Assembly: GCA_024698505.1 (NCBI GenBank)
Contig: JAILRE010000018.1
Location: 21,534-85,533 of the forward strand
Length of the DNA: 64,000 nucleotides
Direction of reading: 5' to 3'
Source: Clostridiales bacterium
GTDB lineage: Bacteria; Bacillota; Clostridia; Christensenellales; CAG-138
Below, piece after piece: positions 39,153-48,869 of the stretch (positions are counted from its first letter, which is position 1; each line of letters starts with the position of its first letter). The notes beneath the pieces were generated by a model. It saw only the letters and a program-made list of their open reading frames with translations. It was not told the DNA's origin and did no database searches. The translations under genes and the position numbers were made by a program.

Positions 39153-40064
39153 TTATTCCACCTCCTGCTTCAGAACTTCGGAGAATTCATAGCCGAGAGC
39201 GTCCATCTCATATACGAATACCTCCTCCAGAGAGAGAGGCAGTATCTCGAACAGGATGGGATCCATGGCCTTGATCTTGGCCGCGGTCTCTTCCCTGTCG
39301 CCTCGTACGATCAGCGAGGATACGCTGCCGTGCTTGGTGAAGGAGAGCATATCGACGCCCTGGAATTTGGAACGGTCATACTCGCCGCTGAACGCGACCT
39401 GCACCTTAAAGAGAGAGGTCTTGAGGTTGCCAATATCGCTCTCGAATATGATGCCGCCTTTATGCAGCAGCGAGAGCTGATCGCAGGTATCCTCGAGCTC
39501 GCGGAGCGAGTGACTTGTTATGACGGCCGTTGCTTTGCGCTCCATTACATCGTCGTAAAGCAGGTTCTTGACGAGGTTCCTCATAACGGGATCAAGACCG
39601 TCGAATGTCTCGTCGAAGAGGATGAAATCCGCGTTGCAGGAAAGAGCGAGTATTGTCGCCGCCTGACGCTTCATGCCCTTTGAGAAGGTGCCTATATTGG
39701 CCGTCGGGCTGAGCTTGAAAGTCCTTACGAGGTTCTTGAACTTGTCGTAGGAGAACCTTTCGTAGACGGAGGCGTAGAGCCTTGCCATCCTGATAAGGTT
39801 TGCCCTGGGAAGGAAATAAAGCTCGTCGGGAACGAATACGAGGCGGTTCTTGACCTCGGGATCGTCATAGACGTTCTTGCCATCTATCTCAACGGAGCCT
39901 CCGTCCGCCCTGTAAATGCCGCTTATAAGGCGAAGGAGCGTGGATTTGCCGGCGCCGTTTGAGCCTACCATGCCGTATATGCAGCCTTCGGGTATGCTGC
40001 AGTTTAGAGAATTCAGCGCGGTGAAAGAATCGAATTTCTTAGTAAGATCCTTAGCTGTTATCAT
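39153..40064 (-). CDS. ABC transporter ATP-binding protein
   Basis: GSNGAGKSTLLRLISG, FSKGMKRQAATILALS, FILFDETFDGLDP. Confidence 0.95.
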   Translation of the reverse strand: MITAKDLTKKFDSFTALNSLNCSIPEGCIYGMVGSNGAGKSTLLRLISGIYRADGGSVEIDGKNVYDDPEVKNRLVFVPDELYFLPRANLIRMARLYASVYERFSYDKFKNLVRTFKLSPTANIGTFSKGMKRQAATILALSCNADFILFDETFDGLDPVMRNLVKNLLYDDVMERKATAVITSHSLRELEDTCDQLSLLHKGGIIFESDIGNLKTSLFKVQVAFSGEYDRSKFQGVDMLSFTKHGSVSSLIVRGDREETAAKIKAMDPILFEILPLSLEEVFVYEMDALGYEFSEVLKQEVE

Positions 40065-40459
40065 TCGGATTCAGCCTTCCTTTCTTCATAGTGATCGGTT
40101 ACGTAAACATCATCAACTACGGACAGAACGGTATCAACGCTTACTCCCCTGCCCTTGAGCTTATCGAGAAGCTCGTGAAGCTCGGCGGTTTGAAGCATTG
40201 CCGCTTCTTTCAGTTTACTGAGGGCGTCCTTTGAAATGTAGCGCCCGCTTCCGGGAACAGTGTAACAAAGACCGCGGCGTTCGATCTCGGTATATGCGCG
40301 CTGAAGCGTATTGGGATTGATATTCAGGCTTTGCGACAGGTATCTCACCGAAGGAAGCTGACCGTCGCTGCCGATATCTCCGCTCAGTATGCGGCTTTCG
40401 AACTGATTGATAAGCTGCTCGTATATCGGGATCCTCGACATCTTGTCAATTGTAAACAT
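40061..40459 (-). CDS. GntR-family transcriptional regulator (YtrA-like)
   Basis: PIYEQLINQFESRILSGDIGSDGQLPSVRYLSQSLNINPNTLQRAYTEIERRGLCYTVPGSGRYIS. Confidence 0.93.
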   Translation of the reverse strand: MFTIDKMSRIPIYEQLINQFESRILSGDIGSDGQLPSVRYLSQSLNINPNTLQRAYTEIERRGLCYTVPGSGRYISKDALSKLKEAAMLQTAELHELLDKLKGRGVSVDTVLSVVDDVYVTDHYEERKAESE

Positions 40460-40484
40460 CCGTATCCTCCTTTCCGTGTGTCTA

Positions 40485-40524
40485 CTGTGTTAATTATATT
40501 AATACAGATAAAACAGAATGTCAA
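40485..40524 (-). promoter_or_regulatory. Sigma-A promoter with overlapping imperfect palindrome (putative GntR operator)
   Basis: Minus strand TTGACA (40524-40519), 17 bp, TAATAT (40501-40496); palindrome CTGTGTTAAT-tat-ATTAATACAG at 40485-40507 (9/10 per arm). Confidence 0.75.
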
Positions 40525-40533
40525 TACCCTTTG

Positions 40534-40566
40534 CAAAAAAATATCCGCCGATCACTCGGCGGATAT
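40534..40566 (-). terminator. Rho-independent terminator of the lipoprotein gene
   Basis: Minus strand ATATCCGCCGAGTGATCGGCGGATAT followed by T7. Confidence 0.85.
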
Positions 40567-40580
40567 GGGATCCAAGGTCA

Positions 40581-42242
40581 TCAGCCCTGAGCAAAGGGCT
40601 TAATGATGTTGGGGTAGGTCTTGATCTTGGTGTTTTCCTTCCACTCGGCAAACTTGGCGTTGTAGACATCGGCCTGCATCGCGTTCAGCTTGGCCTCCTT
40701 GGCGGTCTCGAAGATCGACTTGGCGGTAACGGGCTCATCCTCTTCCTCCTCGGAGTCGCCGGTTTCGGGCGCCTCGGTAGCGTCGGGAGTTTCGGTATCG
40801 CCTTCCTCGCCGTCCTCGGCGGTCTTGTTGTCCTCGTCCTTAATCTCGATGGTCTTGGCGGCCTTGGCGAAGAGCTCGTTGAGAGCGGCGTACTCTTCCT
40901 GAGTCATGTGACCGTTGGCGGTAACGACGCCCTCGCCGTCGGTAATGACTTCGTCATTCTCGAAGAGGGGCATCTTGAAGTAACCGTCCTCATCGTACAT
41001 GCCGTAGCAATCGTTGGGATTGAGGATGATGTAATGCGCGCCGGCGGTGGTGTAGACCTTAACGACCTTGGTGTTGTCGGCAAGGGTGAAGTAAGTGAGT
41101 TCATACTCCTTGGGCTCGGCGGGCTCGGCAGTGGTATCGGTGGAAGCGGGAGCTTCGGGTTTCCACTCGTCGCCGAACCTGAGCTTCATCGCGGCATAAC
41201 CGAAGCCTTCGTAATAGGTATCGATCAGCGACTTCTGCATCATGTAGCCGAAATACTGATAGGAGGGCTGGAGCATGCCGGGATCGTCGCAGACTTCCTT
41301 ATCGAAGCACTTCTCGAGGAACTGCTCCTTGGTGAGGGAAGAAAGGGAAGCTTCGAAATCGCTCATCTTGGAGGTGAATTCCTCATCCTCCGCAGCGTAA
41401 GCCGTAAGATCGGTAACGTCGGAACCGGGTTCCTTGGCGAACTTCATCAGAACGTGAAGCACGGAGAAGATGTTGCCGTAAGGATCGGCTTCCTTGCTCT
41501 CGTCGGTATCCTCGGTATCGGGATCGTCCTCAACGGGCTTCTCGGGCTGAGGCATACGGAAAGGCAGAGCGTCCGCTTCCTTGGTGATGAACTTTTCGAA
41601 GGTGCTCCTGAAATTGGTCACGGAGGTAGCGGTCTTGGCGTTCTCCTCGAAGTAAGCCTTTACGTCGTCAAGAGTGACCGAAACGTCGGCAACGGTGATA
41701 TCGTGGAGCTTGTTGATGAGGGCCGTCTTGCGGAGGGCTTCCTCAAGGCTCTTGCGATATTTATCATAGGAAGAACCGTTCTGCTTGAGAGCTTCCTTGA
41801 AAAGCCTGAGAGCTTCTTCGTACTTGGCGGCTTCGTCAATAAACTTGGAATCGACCTTGCTGAGGAAGTTATCAGTTACGTCCTGCTTGATGTTGTCGTC
41901 AACGTCCTGCTGGAGCTTGGCCTCTTCTTCGGAATCGAGGGTGATATTCTGTACCTCTACCTGATCGAGCTGTACGCCGTAATTGACGAGCTCGTCGAGC
42001 ATGCGCTCGGCATACTTCTCACGGGTGAGAAGGCCGTACTGAAGGTAGAGATAATAGATGTTGGAATTGGTATCGGTATTGTTGTAAAGAGAAAGATACT
42101 GATTGAGATCAAGTTTCTGCTTGCCGACCTTGGCAACTATGGGGTTGTTGTTGTAGGAACTCACACAGCCGAACAGACCGGCGGACATGGCCGCGATCAG
42201 AACGACGGCAAGAATTCGTACAAGGGTCTTGTTGAGTTTCAT
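40581..42242 (-). CDS. Lipoprotein, SurA/PrsA-like N-terminal domain
   Basis: Lipobox AAMSAGLFGC after signal peptide; SurA-N-like helical region; acidic Thr/Glu-rich linker. Confidence 0.65.
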   Translation of the reverse strand: MKLNKTLVRILAVVLIAAMSAGLFGCVSSYNNNPIVAKVGKQKLDLNQYLSLYNNTDTNSNIYYLYLQYGLLTREKYAERMLDELVNYGVQLDQVEVQNITLDSEEEAKLQQDVDDNIKQDVTDNFLSKVDSKFIDEAAKYEEALRLFKEALKQNGSSYDKYRKSLEEALRKTALINKLHDITVADVSVTLDDVKAYFEENAKTATSVTNFRSTFEKFITKEADALPFRMPQPEKPVEDDPDTEDTDESKEADPYGNIFSVLHVLMKFAKEPGSDVTDLTAYAAEDEEFTSKMSDFEASLSSLTKEQFLEKCFDKEVCDDPGMLQPSYQYFGYMMQKSLIDTYYEGFGYAAMKLRFGDEWKPEAPASTDTTAEPAEPKEYELTYFTLADNTKVVKVYTTAGAHYIILNPNDCYGMYDEDGYFKMPLFENDEVITDGEGVVTANGHMTQEEYAALNELFAKAAKTIEIKDEDNKTAEDGEEGDTETPDATEAPETGDSEEEEDEPVTAKSIFETAKEAKLNAMQADVYNAKFAEWKENTKIKTYPNIIKPFAQG

Positions 42243-42342
42243 TGTTGTTCTCCTTCTTGTGGATATGCCTGCATATTTTATATAGCCGCGCATGATTTGT
42301 CAATAAGAAAATCATGCGCAGGCTGCAGAATGCTTCGGAAGA

Positions 42343-43521
42343 TCACTTCTTGAGGGATTCGAGGAACACCTTGGTCCTTCTGAGGGCCTCGCGGATATCC
42401 TCGATATCGGTGGCGTAGCAGCAGCGGACGTAGCCTTCGCCGCTGGGGCCGAACGCGGTGCCGGGGACCATGCAGACGTCCTGCTCGGCGAGCAGACGGT
42501 CGCAGAACTCCTCGGAGGAAAGGCCGCTGACCTTGATGGAGGGGAATACGTAGAACGCGCCCTCGGGCTCGTTGCAGGTCATGCCGAGCTCGTTGAAGCC
42601 GTCGATGATGACGCGGCGGCGGCGGTCGTATTCGTTCATCATGGCCTTCATATCGCGCCAATCGGTTTCAAAGCCCTGACGCAGAGCGGCGATACCGGCG
42701 TACTGAGCGGGCGTGGGAGCGGACAACATGGTGAGCTGATTGATCTTCGTCATGGCGGCGATAATGGGAGCGGGAGCGGCAGCGTAGCCGAGACGCCAGC
42801 CGGTCATGGAGAACGCCTTGGAGAAGCCGTTCAGAACGACGGTGCGCTCGCGCATGCCGGGCAGACTGCAGATGGAAACGTGCTTCTTGCCGCCGTAGGT
42901 AAGCTCGGAATAGATCTCGTCAGCGAGGACGAGGATATCGGTGCCGCGGAGGACGTCGGCGATGGCCTCAAGGTCTTCCTTCTCCATGATACCGCCGGTG
43001 GGGTTGTTGGGGAACGGAAGCAGCAGAGCCTTGGTCCTGGGAGTAATGGCGGCCTTGAGAGCTTCGGCGGTGAGCTTGAATTTATTATCGGCGGTGGTGA
43101 CGACGTTTACGGGAACGCCGCCCGCGAAGATGACGCCGGGATTATAAGCAACGTAGGTGGGTTCGGGAATGATGACTTCGTCCCCGGTGGTTATGAGAGC
43201 GCGGATCGCAAGGTCGATAGCCTGGCTCGCGCCGACGGTGACGAGGATCTCGCCGTTGGCCTCGTAGTGAACGCCGTAGCGGTCGTCAAGATACTTGCTG
43301 ATAAGCTGACGAAGCTCGGGCATACCGCTGTTGGAGGAGTACGGGATACGTCCGTGAGACAGACGCTCGAGAGCTTCCCTCCTAATGGCTTCGGGCGTGG
43401 GGAAATCGGGTTCGCCGACGCCGAGGCTGATGGTCTTGTCGGTAAGAATGTCGAAGTACTTACGGATGCCGGAAGGCGGTACGTCCTGAACGGCCTTAAC
43501 AATGAGTTTCGTGTAATCCAT
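42343..43521 (-). CDS. Pyridoxal phosphate-dependent aminotransferase, class I/II
   Basis: SLGVGEPDFPTPEAIR, PNNPTGGIMEKEDLEAIA, NGFSKAFSMTGWRLGY. Confidence 0.93.
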   Translation of the reverse strand: MDYTKLIVKAVQDVPPSGIRKYFDILTDKTISLGVGEPDFPTPEAIRREALERLSHGRIPYSSNSGMPELRQLISKYLDDRYGVHYEANGEILVTVGASQAIDLAIRALITTGDEVIIPEPTYVAYNPGVIFAGGVPVNVVTTADNKFKLTAEALKAAITPRTKALLLPFPNNPTGGIMEKEDLEAIADVLRGTDILVLADEIYSELTYGGKKHVSICSLPGMRERTVVLNGFSKAFSMTGWRLGYAAAPAPIIAAMTKINQLTMLSAPTPAQYAGIAALRQGFETDWRDMKAMMNEYDRRRRVIIDGFNELGMTCNEPEGAFYVFPSIKVSGLSSEEFCDRLLAEQDVCMVPGTAFGPSGEGYVRCCYATDIEDIREALRRTKVFLESLKK

Positions 43522-43586
43522 TTTTGAATTTACATCCCTTTCGTTATTTTGCATATGTTGACGAGTCCATGACCCGGGCTGCACTC

Positions 43587-45245
43587 TTAGAATTTGGGTT
43601 TCGGGAGATCTTCCGGGCCTGTGCCCACGGTGATCTCGCCCTGTACGGGGTAATAATAATCGGTGTAAAGATAAATGGTGTTGAGGAGTTCCCCTTCCTT
43701 GCTGTAATGGTAGAGATATGCCTTGGTCTTATACCCCACCCTTGCCTTTATGGTCTCCTTCTCGTAGCCTGTGGGCCAGGAAGGATTCTTGACAATAACG
43801 GCTTCCTCGGGTTCCACTTCCTCGATTATCTCGGCATAGGTCTCGAAATAGGAGCCGTCCTCCTCGGGAACGCCGTAGATGTAGACGTACATCACGCCGT
43901 TCTGCATATCCGCGTAGGTGAATATGTAGATCGGATCGTCGGAGACGTTCATCCACTTGAGGTCGGGGCCGTTGGTATCGACCGTCGCGTCGAGCCCGAA
44001 GGGCACGTAGGTGCTCGGCCAGCTGTGATGCTGCCTCTTGGTTATCTTGATCTTGTTGGGGCCGCACTGGAGAAGCGCGTTATAAAGAGTTCCCGATACC
44101 TGGCAGATGCCGCCGCCGGGGCTGTCCTCATATTCCTTGCCTCCGGTGATGCCGGGGGCCCTCAGCCAACCGCCCGCTTCCGTCCTTGGGCCGACGTACT
44201 TGTTGAAGCTGATCTCCTGACCGGGCTTGACTACGCAGCCGTTGAGAATGCCTGCTGCCTTCTGGACGTTCCTCGAACGGTTCTCCTTGTTCTTATCGAA
44301 CTCGGAGGTGTACTTGGTGATGAGCGAGATACGATCCTTAAGATCGGAGGGAGTCTGCGAAGGCTCGGTCTCTTCAAGCTCCGCGGTCAAAACGCAGTCG
44401 TAATCGTCGTTCTCAAAGGCTTCGATGATCCTGCTGACAAGATCCTCCTCGTTCAGAACGTAGCCGTTCTTGCCGGGGTTATAGTAGATGTACGCGATCT
44501 TCTCGCCGTTGGCGGCCTTGACCGTCTGGACGATCGTATCGGTATCCCTGATTATGGGATCGTCGGACTTGCCGCCGGAATCCGAATTGGCGGAGGGACG
44601 CTGACTTACGGTGATATAGGGTTCCTTGGGCTTGGTATTGACGAACTCCGCGATGCTGGCGACGTACTGTTCAATACGCGCCTTATCGTATGAGTATTCG
44701 ATGTGGTACTCGACGGGGTTTTCGATCAGGCTCTGCTGCTTCCTGTAGTTGGCGGCATAGTCGTTGAGGTTTTCGCGGCCGAGCTGATAGGCCTTATCGA
44801 GTATTTCGTTCACGTTGATCGAAATATTGAAGTCGCGCGCGTTGAGCGCAAGGCTCGCGTCGCCGACCGATACGACCATATTAATGCCGTTCAGCTTATC
44901 TTCTACGACCTTAATGAGGGCTTCCCTCGCCTGCTCGTAGGTCATTCCCTTGAGTTTTACGCCGTCGACGTAGATGCCGTCGAAATAAGTCCCGTTATCG
45001 AGATAACCGAATTCCTTGCCTCCGGACATGCCGTAGATGGATCTTCCGTTGGCGATCTTTTCTATGGTGGCCCAGTTTTCCTCGTTATACTGCCTTACGG
45101 CCTTGCTGCGCTCGAGCCTGATAAGCGAATAAATAACGAGCAGAGCGATAGAAAGGGTGATCACGACCGCGCCGAAAAGCAGAAGAAGCTTTTCGATGCC
45201 GCTTCCCTTATTCCCGGAATTTCTGTTGGTTTCGGCGCTCTTCAA
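43587..45245 (-). CDS. VanW-family protein with putative peptidoglycan-binding domain
   Basis: N-terminal TM; FNKYVGPRTEAGGWLRAPGITGGKEYEDSPGGGICQVSGTLYNALLQCG (VanW signature). Confidence 0.9.
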   Translation of the reverse strand: MKSAETNRNSGNKGSGIEKLLLLFGAVVITLSIALLVIYSLIRLERSKAVRQYNEENWATIEKIANGRSIYGMSGGKEFGYLDNGTYFDGIYVDGVKLKGMTYEQAREALIKVVEDKLNGINMVVSVGDASLALNARDFNISINVNEILDKAYQLGRENLNDYAANYRKQQSLIENPVEYHIEYSYDKARIEQYVASIAEFVNTKPKEPYITVSQRPSANSDSGGKSDDPIIRDTDTIVQTVKAANGEKIAYIYYNPGKNGYVLNEEDLVSRIIEAFENDDYDCVLTAELEETEPSQTPSDLKDRISLITKYTSEFDKNKENRSRNVQKAAGILNGCVVKPGQEISFNKYVGPRTEAGGWLRAPGITGGKEYEDSPGGGICQVSGTLYNALLQCGPNKIKITKRQHHSWPSTYVPFGLDATVDTNGPDLKWMNVSDDPIYIFTYADMQNGVMYVYIYGVPEEDGSYFETYAEIIEEVEPEEAVIVKNPSWPTGYEKETIKARVGYKTKAYLYHYSKEGELLNTIYLYTDYYYPVQGEITVGTGPEDLPKPKF

Positions 45246-45456
45246 GGATCATCCCTCCGTGCATTAATTTCCATCTGATATTATAACCCCAATGAATCAT
45301 AAAGGCAACATCCCGAAGACAATATAATATGTTATAAAGCATATTAACAAGCGATATTCAGCGTCTTTAATCTGTTTTATCTGTTTACACCGATAACGCT
45401 TTATGCTATAATAGGTTTACGGTGTTAACCGATTCGATCAGAAAGGACGATCATCA

Positions 45457-46290
45457 ATGAGAGCCGATGGTAAAAAGATAAAGAATATCCCCCCCATGTA
45501 CGCGGTTGCGGCTCATATTATGGCCAAGCGTTCCGACGCGTGCAATTCCATAGAACTCAATATCCCCCTTGAACCCATACAGGAATACCTGAGGGACGTT
45601 CGCAGCAGAGGCCATAACATAAGCCATCTTGCGGTAATAATCGCCGCGTTCATTCGCGTTACCGCAGAGTATCCGTTCCTCAACAGGTTCGTCGTCAATA
45701 AAACGATCTATGCAAGGAACGAGTTTGCGGTCGGCATGGTGGTTTTGAAGCCCGGTCAGCTTGACGGTACCATGAACAAGATGTATTTCGATCTTGAAGA
45801 CGACATATTCAAGGTCCAGGAGATAGTCGATCAGTACGTCGACGAGAACCGCGAAACGGGCGACACCAACGCCACGGACAAGCTTATCTCCACTCTTTTG
45901 AAGATCCCCGGCCTTTGCAGGGCCGGCATCTGCCTTTTCAAGCTGATGGATAAATGGGGCCTTCTCCCCCGCTCCATAATCAAGGCGAGTCCGTTCCATA
46001 CGAGCTTCGTCATCTCGAACCTTGCGAGCATCAGGACGAACCATATTTTCCATCATATCTACGATTTCGGCACCACGAGCATGATCCTCACAATGGGCAA
46101 CACACGCGAGGTCCCCAAGCGCGTCGGCGGCGAGATCAAGTTCGAGAAATGCATGCCCTTCGGCCTCGTTATGGACGAGCGTATATGCTCCGGCAGTTAT
46201 TACGCCCTCGCCTTCAGAAGGCTCAGCGAATACCTCAAGGATCCGAGAGCTCTCGAGCTCCCGCCCAAAGTAGTAAATCACGATACATAA
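45457..46290 (+). CDS. Stand-alone E2-type acyltransferase-like protein, no lipoyl domain, catalytic motif altered
   Basis: E2/CAT fold landmarks (ISHLAVIIAAFIRV, SFVISNLASI, CMPFGLVMDERICSGSYYALAFRRLSEYL). Confidence 0.75.
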   Translation: MRADGKKIKNIPPMYAVAAHIMAKRSDACNSIELNIPLEPIQEYLRDVRSRGHNISHLAVIIAAFIRVTAEYPFLNRFVVNKTIYARNEFAVGMVVLKPGQLDGTMNKMYFDLEDDIFKVQEIVDQYVDENRETGDTNATDKLISTLLKIPGLCRAGICLFKLMDKWGLLPRSIIKASPFHTSFVISNLASIRTNHIFHHIYDFGTTSMILTMGNTREVPKRVGGEIKFEKCMPFGLVMDERICSGSYYALAFRRLSEYLKDPRALELPPKVVNHDT

Positions 46291-46302
46291 CAGCGTGATC
46301 TC

Positions 46303-46331
46303 CAGCCCGTCTTATATAGGCGGGCTGTTTT
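46303..46331 (+). terminator. Rho-independent terminator
   Basis: CAGCCCG-tcttatatagg-CGGGCTGTTTTG. Confidence 0.7.
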
Positions 46332-46429
46332 GCTTTAATTGGCGAATGCTGATGCATGACGCTGTAAACGTATAAAAGCTTCCAAAACGGAATAACCTTT
46401 TAACAGCATGCAGGAAAGGTGATCCGTTA

Positions 46430-46693
46430 ATGGAAGCTTATATAGAATCAAGAGTGCTCGACATAGCGGAGTACATTATTGAAACCGGAGCCACGGTCCG
46501 CGCCGCGGCAAAGGAGTTCGGAGTATCGAAATCGACCGTCCATAAGGATATGACTTCACGGCTGAAGCAGATTGACAGGAGCCTTGCAAAGGACGTTGCC
46601 GCGGTTCTTGAAACCAACAAGGAAGAACGCCATATAAGGGGCGGATACGCGACTTACCTCAAATATCTGTCCAAAAAAGAATTGGGAGCCTGA
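46430..46693 (+). CDS. spoIIID: Sporulation transcriptional regulator SpoIIID
   Basis: 87 aa; RVLDIAEYIIETGATVRAAAKEFGVSKSTVHKDMTSRL. Confidence 0.95.
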   Translation: MEAYIESRVLDIAEYIIETGATVRAAAKEFGVSKSTVHKDMTSRLKQIDRSLAKDVAAVLETNKEERHIRGGYATYLKYLSKKELGA

Positions 46694-46729
46694 CGATCAA
46701 AAGAACGCGATCGGGCTCCTGATTCGGTT

Positions 46730-48235
46730 TCAGATATCAGCAAAAACGCTGCTGATATTTTTAATAATGCTTTCCGAGAATGGATTGGACAGTCGGGCAA
46801 TTTTCAATAACTCAAAGTATGGACGGCTCCCGCCCGCGCCGCACAATCTCACATAATCCTGCCATGCGGCTTTTTGATCGCGCTGCATCTTCAGGTAGAA
46901 TTCGCAGGCTCCGATCTGAGCGAGGTCATATTCGATATAGTAAAACGGCACTTCGACAATGTGCGTCTGATGCGGCCATGCGTTTCCTTTGCGGATGGAT
47001 CCGGCGTCTATCGTCTTCCACGGCATGTATTTATTTGAAATGGACGCCCACAGTTCGCACAGTTCAATTCTTGTCCTGTGGGTAAGCTCATACATCTCGT
47101 GCTCGAATTCATCTATCGCGCAGCGATAGATCAGGTTTTCAAATTCCCTGACCGTGTGATTTATGACAAATTCCTTTTTCTTTTCGCCAACGAATGAATC
47201 AAGATAAGGGAACATGAAATACTCCATTGTTTTGGAGTGGATCTCGTTTATCGACGGCGACGATCGGTGAAAATCATAAAGCGGCTGAGTCCTAGCCGCG
47301 GTATAAAACGCAAATCCGTGTCCGAATTCATGAACAGCCATACCTGTTTCCATGCCGTCGCCTGAAAAGCCGCCGATCACAAACGGCAGTTTTTTGCACG
47401 GGATCATACAGCAGGTGAACCTATCCGGCCTTTTATTATCACGAAGATCAAGATCGTACAGTTCGTACCGCGTCATCTCTTCGATATAGTCGCCTCCGCC
47501 AAGGTCCCGGAACATATCCGCGACAGCGGCAACAAGACCCCGGGAATTATCCGCGGAAGCCGGGATCCGTATCCGGGTTATACCGCTGTTCCTATATTCG
47601 TTAAGTACAGGGGTAACGGAGTTTCTTATCCGCTCTCGGAACAGCTTTAGCTCATCTTTTCCGTAATCATATCTGTTCCTGAGATGATAACCCAAGTCGA
47701 TATAGCTATTATAGCCCAGGCTTTCCGCAAGCGTTTTTCTTGTTTCGCAAAGCCGGTCGAAAACACGATACAGTTCGTCTTCATCTCTTTCACGAGCGCT
47801 TATCAGCTTCCTGTAACGTGTTTTCAGCTGAAGCTCCTCCCGCTGAAGCCTCACGCTGTCATTAACATTGACCGAAGGAAGCTCGTTAACATGCGCGAAA
47901 ACCATGCTTCCGAATTCGTTTCTCAGGGCGTCGGCATAACATGAGCTTTTTACAAGCCGATCGATTTCAGCGCATATGGCATATATTTCAGGATCCTCCG
48001 AATTCTGCACGACGACTTCACGTGTGTTTTCTTCATAGTTGATCCCGCATAAATGTCGGATGTAAGCGATCATTTCCATGTATTCCATGTGCTGGATCAT
48101 GTTTTTCATATCCAGCCAGGAGCTTCGAAGTTCATCGTACGAAAGAGCGGAAATTATGCTGCTTTTAATAATGCTCAGCGTATTTTTCAACTGAGCATAA
48201 TCCGGCCTGCTGTATTGCCATTCCGAGAAAACCAT
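46730..48235 (-). CDS. M3-family metallopeptidase (oligoendopeptidase F-like)
   Basis: GMAVHEFGHGFAFY (HExxH), SINEIHSKTMEYFMFPY. Confidence 0.85.
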   Translation of the reverse strand: MVFSEWQYSRPDYAQLKNTLSIIKSSIISALSYDELRSSWLDMKNMIQHMEYMEMIAYIRHLCGINYEENTREVVVQNSEDPEIYAICAEIDRLVKSSCYADALRNEFGSMVFAHVNELPSVNVNDSVRLQREELQLKTRYRKLISARERDEDELYRVFDRLCETRKTLAESLGYNSYIDLGYHLRNRYDYGKDELKLFRERIRNSVTPVLNEYRNSGITRIRIPASADNSRGLVAAVADMFRDLGGGDYIEEMTRYELYDLDLRDNKRPDRFTCCMIPCKKLPFVIGGFSGDGMETGMAVHEFGHGFAFYTAARTQPLYDFHRSSPSINEIHSKTMEYFMFPYLDSFVGEKKKEFVINHTVREFENLIYRCAIDEFEHEMYELTHRTRIELCELWASISNKYMPWKTIDAGSIRKGNAWPHQTHIVEVPFYYIEYDLAQIGACEFYLKMQRDQKAAWQDYVRLCGAGGSRPYFELLKIARLSNPFSESIIKNISSVFADI

Positions 48236-48269
48236 TTGACCTCTTTTATACTGTCTATGGAGCGGTTCT

Positions 48270-48869
48270 TTATTTGCCTTTCATCCTCTCCGCCTGAGAC
48301 GGGCGAAGGTACATCGGGACCGCTTCCTTAACGGGTTCGATATTGGAAAGGTAAGCCTCTTCAAGCACGCAGGACGCGTCGGGCGTTTCATTCCCGCCGA
48401 GGCAGTTGCCGACGACAGCGGCGCCTGCAGGGAGAGCCGAAACGACTTCATCGGTCACGGCGGGGCAAGGTCCCTTCACGCAGACTCCGTTTTCATAAAC
48501 TGCGGCATAGCAGTTGCCGTTGCGGCAGTCGATGAGCGTACACACCGTGCCTTCTTCCTTCTTAAAACGCCTCATGGCGTCGAGCGAGCATACCGGAACA
48601 ACTTTTATACCAAGGGCAAACGCCATCGCGTTGGCGCAGGAAACGCCGATACGAACGCCGGTAAAAGAACCCGGACCTACGTCAACGGCGATCGCGTCGA
48701 TGGAACCGATGGAAATTCCGGCAATAGAAACCGCGTCGTCTATAAGCTGCATCAGCGCGGCGGAATGCGAACGGCCGCTGTTATCCGAAACGAAGCTCAA
48801 AAGCCGGCCGTCGAGCGAAACGGCGGCTGACGGGTATTTGGCGGATGTGGATATCCCAAGCATCAGCAT
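48270..48869 (-). CDS. tsaB: tRNA t6A biosynthesis protein TsaB
   Basis: LGISTSAKYPSAAVSLDGRLLSF, DAIAVDVGPGSFTGVRIGVS. Confidence 0.95.
   Translation of the reverse strand: MLMLGISTSAKYPSAAVSLDGRLLSFVSDNSGRSHSAALMQLIDDAVSIAGISIGSIDAIAVDVGPGSFTGVRIGVSCANAMAFALGIKVVPVCSLDAMRRFKKEEGTVCTLIDCRNGNCYAAVYENGVCVKGPCPAVTDEVVSALPAGAAVVGNCLGGNETPDASCVLEEAYLSNIEPVKEAVPMYLRPSQAERMKGK

Noticed and set aside
40518-42353. 611-aa plus-strand ORF rich in Gly/Leu/Val
   Set aside because: Antisense to a lipoprotein with a signal peptide and lipobox; it crosses a terminator and has implausible composition.
43587-45245. VanW domain as vancomycin resistance
   Set aside because: VanW-family proteins are widespread in Clostridia and no vanHAX or vanRS genes are present.
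46684-46723. Hairpin-like sequence GGAGCC...GGCTCC after spoIIID
   Set aside because: Long interrupted stem without a U-tract; too weak to call a terminator.
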